From positions 1 to 6,981 of the forward strand of contig CAZPQV010000092.1 of NCBI GenBank assembly GCA_964588705.1: 6,981 nucleotides of DNA, in the 5' to 3' direction. Below are positions 5,822 through 6,981 of this stretch, piece by piece; position 1 is the first letter of the stretch; each line of letters opens with the position of its first letter. Below the pieces are notes generated by a model. It was not told where the DNA came from. It saw nothing but the letters and a program-made list of their open reading frames with translations, and did not search any database. Origin of the DNA: CAZPQV01 sp964588705 (lineage in GTDB: Bacteria > Bacteroidota > Bacteroidia > Flavobacteriales > Weeksellaceae). The position numbers and the translations under genes are program-made.

Positions 5822-5851
5822 GTCACTTCGAGTTAAAATCTGAAAGATTTT
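5822..5851 (+). repeat. GTCACTTCGAG-type intergenic repeat with hairpin
   Basis: GTCACTTCGAG (5822-5832) is followed by AAAATCT (5835-5841), a GAA spacer and AGATTTT (5845-5851), a perfect 7-bp stem. As recalled, sequences opening with GTCACTTCGAG and containing such a hairpin are dispersed between genes in flavobacterial genomes. This copy looks degenerate and has no transposase beside it. Confidence 0.5.
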
Positions 5852-5894
5852 GTATTGAAAATTCATTACGTTCTCATTTTTTTCGACATTTCAT

Positions 5895-5989
5895 ACCCTG
5901 CACCCTGCATCCCGCACCCTGCACCCTGCACCTTGGATCTTGCACCACGCACCTCGCACCCCGCACCTCACATTCCGCACCCCGCACCT
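5895..5989 (+). repeat. Heptamer tandem array, right copy, 13 units
   Basis: Thirteen consecutive 7-base units fit the consensus ACCCYGC, beginning ACCCTGC, ACCCTGC, ATCCCGC and ending ACCCCGC at 5985, then a partial ACCT. Most units differ from the consensus by zero to three bases and none is inserted or deleted, so the array expanded by slippage and then drifted. It is C-rich on this strand and far richer in GC than its surroundings. It ends 49 bases before the glyA -7 box. Confidence 0.88.
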
Positions 5990-6037
5990 TTTATATGATT
6001 TTAAGCATTCCAATGAATAATTAAAGGATAATTTCAG

Positions 6038-6045
6038 TAAATTTG
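6038..6045 (+). promoter_or_regulatory. Probable -7 box for glyA
   Basis: TAAATTTG matches the Bacteroidota -7 consensus TAnnTTTG exactly and lies 37 bases before the ATG, giving a leader of about 30 bases. No clear TTG is seen at the -33 distance. Confidence 0.45.
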
Positions 6046-6082
6046 ATGAAATTTCATTCAAGAATATTCAAATAACATTTAT

Positions 6083-6981
6083 ATGAGCAGCAAAGTAATT
6101 TTCGATCTTATCGAACAGGAAAGACAGAGACAAACCCACGGTATTGAACTGATTGCATCAGAAAACTTCGTATCGGAAGATGTAATGAAAGCTATGGGAA
6201 GTGTATTGACCAATAAATATGCAGAAGGTTATCCGGGAAGAAGATATTACGGAGGCTGCGAAGTTGTAGATGAAATTGAAACTTTGGCCATAGAAAGAGC
6301 AAAACAACTCTTCGGTGTTGAATACGCCAACGTGCAGCCGCACTCCGGTTCTCAGGCGAATGCCGCGGTTTATTTAGCGGTTCTAAAACCGGGTGACAGT
6401 ATTCTTGGTCTTGATCTTTCGATGGGAGGTCACCTTACGCACGGTTCTTTCGTAAACTTCTCCGGTATTCAGTATAATGCCAATTTCTACGGTGTTGAAA
6501 GAGAAACCGGTAGAATCGATTATGAAAATGTTCGTCAGAAAGCTTTGGAGGTAAAGCCTAAAATGCTGATTGCAGGATATTCTGCATATTCCAGAGATAT
6601 TGATTTCAAAAAATTCCGTGAAGTTGCGGATGAAGTTGGAGCAACACTGTGGGCGGATATTGCACACCCGGCAGGTTTAATTGCAAAAGGACATCTTTCT
6701 TCTCCATTCGAACATTGCCACGTGGTAACGACTACGACTCATAAAACACTTCGCGGACCTAGAGGTGGTTTAATTATGATGGGTAAAGATTTCGAAAACA
6801 CCTACGGTCATAAAACTCCGAAAGGCGAAACCAAAATGATGAGTGCGGTGCTTGACGGAGCTGTTTTCCCTGGAGTTCAGGGTGGACCGCTGGAGCACGT
6901 GATCGCTGCAAAAGCAGTAGCATTTGGTGAAGCGCTTGATGATAAATTTACTGTTTACACAAAACAGGTTATCAGTAATGC
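6083..6981 (+). CDS. glyA: Serine hydroxymethyltransferase, N-terminal 299 residues (cut by window end)
   Basis: This cytoplasmic PLP enzyme interconverts serine plus tetrahydrofolate and glycine plus 5,10-methylene-tetrahydrofolate, the main source of one-carbon units. The N-terminus carries the family signatures IELIASENFVS (21-31), YAEGYPGRRYYGGCE (46-60) and NVQPHSGSQAN (83-93). The cofactor site is clear: D192 and H195 in WADIAHPAGL, and the Schiff-base lysine K221 in VVTTTTHKTLRGPRGG. PGVQGGPLEHVIAAKAVA (264-281) follows. The full enzyme is about 420 residues, so roughly 120 lie beyond the window. The ATG at 6083 is chosen because MSSKVIFDLIEQE aligns with the usual beginning and no nearby alternative fits. 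No Shine-Dalgarno sequence is present. It has its own promoter region and is unrelated in function to the genes upstream. Confidence 0.97.
   Translation, partial: MSSKVIFDLIEQERQRQTHGIELIASENFVSEDVMKAMGSVLTNKYAEGYPGRRYYGGCEVVDEIETLAIERAKQLFGVEYANVQPHSGSQANAAVYLAVLKPGDSILGLDLSMGGHLTHGSFVNFSGIQYNANFYGVERETGRIDYENVRQKALEVKPKMLIAGYSAYSRDIDFKKFREVADEVGATLWADIAHPAGLIAKGHLSSPFEHCHVVTTTTHKTLRGPRGGLIMMGKDFENTYGHKTPKGETKMMSAVLDGAVFPGVQGGPLEHVIAAKAVAFGEALDDKFTVYTKQVISN

Larger units (their letters stand above)
5589..6082. other. Gene-free repeat cluster between the protease gene and glyA
   Basis: No credible gene is seen on either strand in these 494 bases. From left to right there is a six-copy heptamer array (5614-5655), a CTTTGCG word (5659-5665), unassigned sequence with G runs (about 5763-5787), a GTCACTTCGAG-type repeat with a hairpin (5822-5851), and a heptamer array in the opposite orientation (5895-5989). 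The glyA promoter region follows. Confidence 0.65.

Noticed and set aside
5895..5989. CRISPR array
   Set aside because: The repeat unit is seven bases with no spacers, and no cas gene is present; it is a simple tandem repeat.
6158..6667. Minus-strand frames within glyA
   Set aside because: They are shadows of a highly conserved serine hydroxymethyltransferase on the + strand.

Overview
The window looks like chromosomal DNA from a member of the Bacteroidota, most likely a flavobacterium of the Chryseobacterium type. Base composition is AT-rich, genes have no clear Shine-Dalgarno sequences, and a TAnnTTTG-type -7 box stands before the last gene. Intergenic repeats (CTTTGCG, GTCACTTCGAG, heptamer arrays) and the protein families fit the same group. 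The genus is inferred from family resemblance and was not tested. All supported genes lie on the + strand.

Positions 1-3850 form a respiratory locus. It opens with the C-terminal end of an Rrf2-family Fe-S regulator. Next come a catalytic subunit of the cbb3 (C-family) heme-copper oxidases and a CcoO-type cytochrome c that carries a second C-terminal cytochrome c domain. A very small membrane protein with a CEAC motif follows. These last three genes are separated by 2 and 7 bases and are almost certainly one transcript. After 206 bases of repeat-like DNA comes a 137-residue protein with an Ig-like domain and a C-terminal membrane helix, closed by a strong terminator. The set differs from the textbook ccoNOQP operon: no diheme CcoP is present, the second heme of the donor arm is fused to CcoO, the catalytic subunit has a roughly 110-residue N-terminal extension, and two unexplained small membrane proteins are attached. 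It probably passes electrons from a periplasmic donor through the two c hemes to the heme b/b3-CuB core. The Rrf2 neighbour suggests control by iron-sulfur status, NO or redox state.

Positions 3907-4185 are a very AT-rich leader with candidate promoters and a 14-bp direct repeat. A subtilisin-family (S8) protease of 449 residues follows. It has a probable lipoprotein signal, an I9-type propeptide and an intact Asp-His-Ser triad, and ends with a strong terminator.

Positions 5589-6082 hold no gene. They contain a repeat cluster: a heptamer array at the left, a degenerate GTCACTTCGAG-type repeat with a hairpin, and a 13-copy heptamer array in the opposite orientation at the right. The window ends inside glyA (serine hydroxymethyltransferase), of which the first 299 codons are present.
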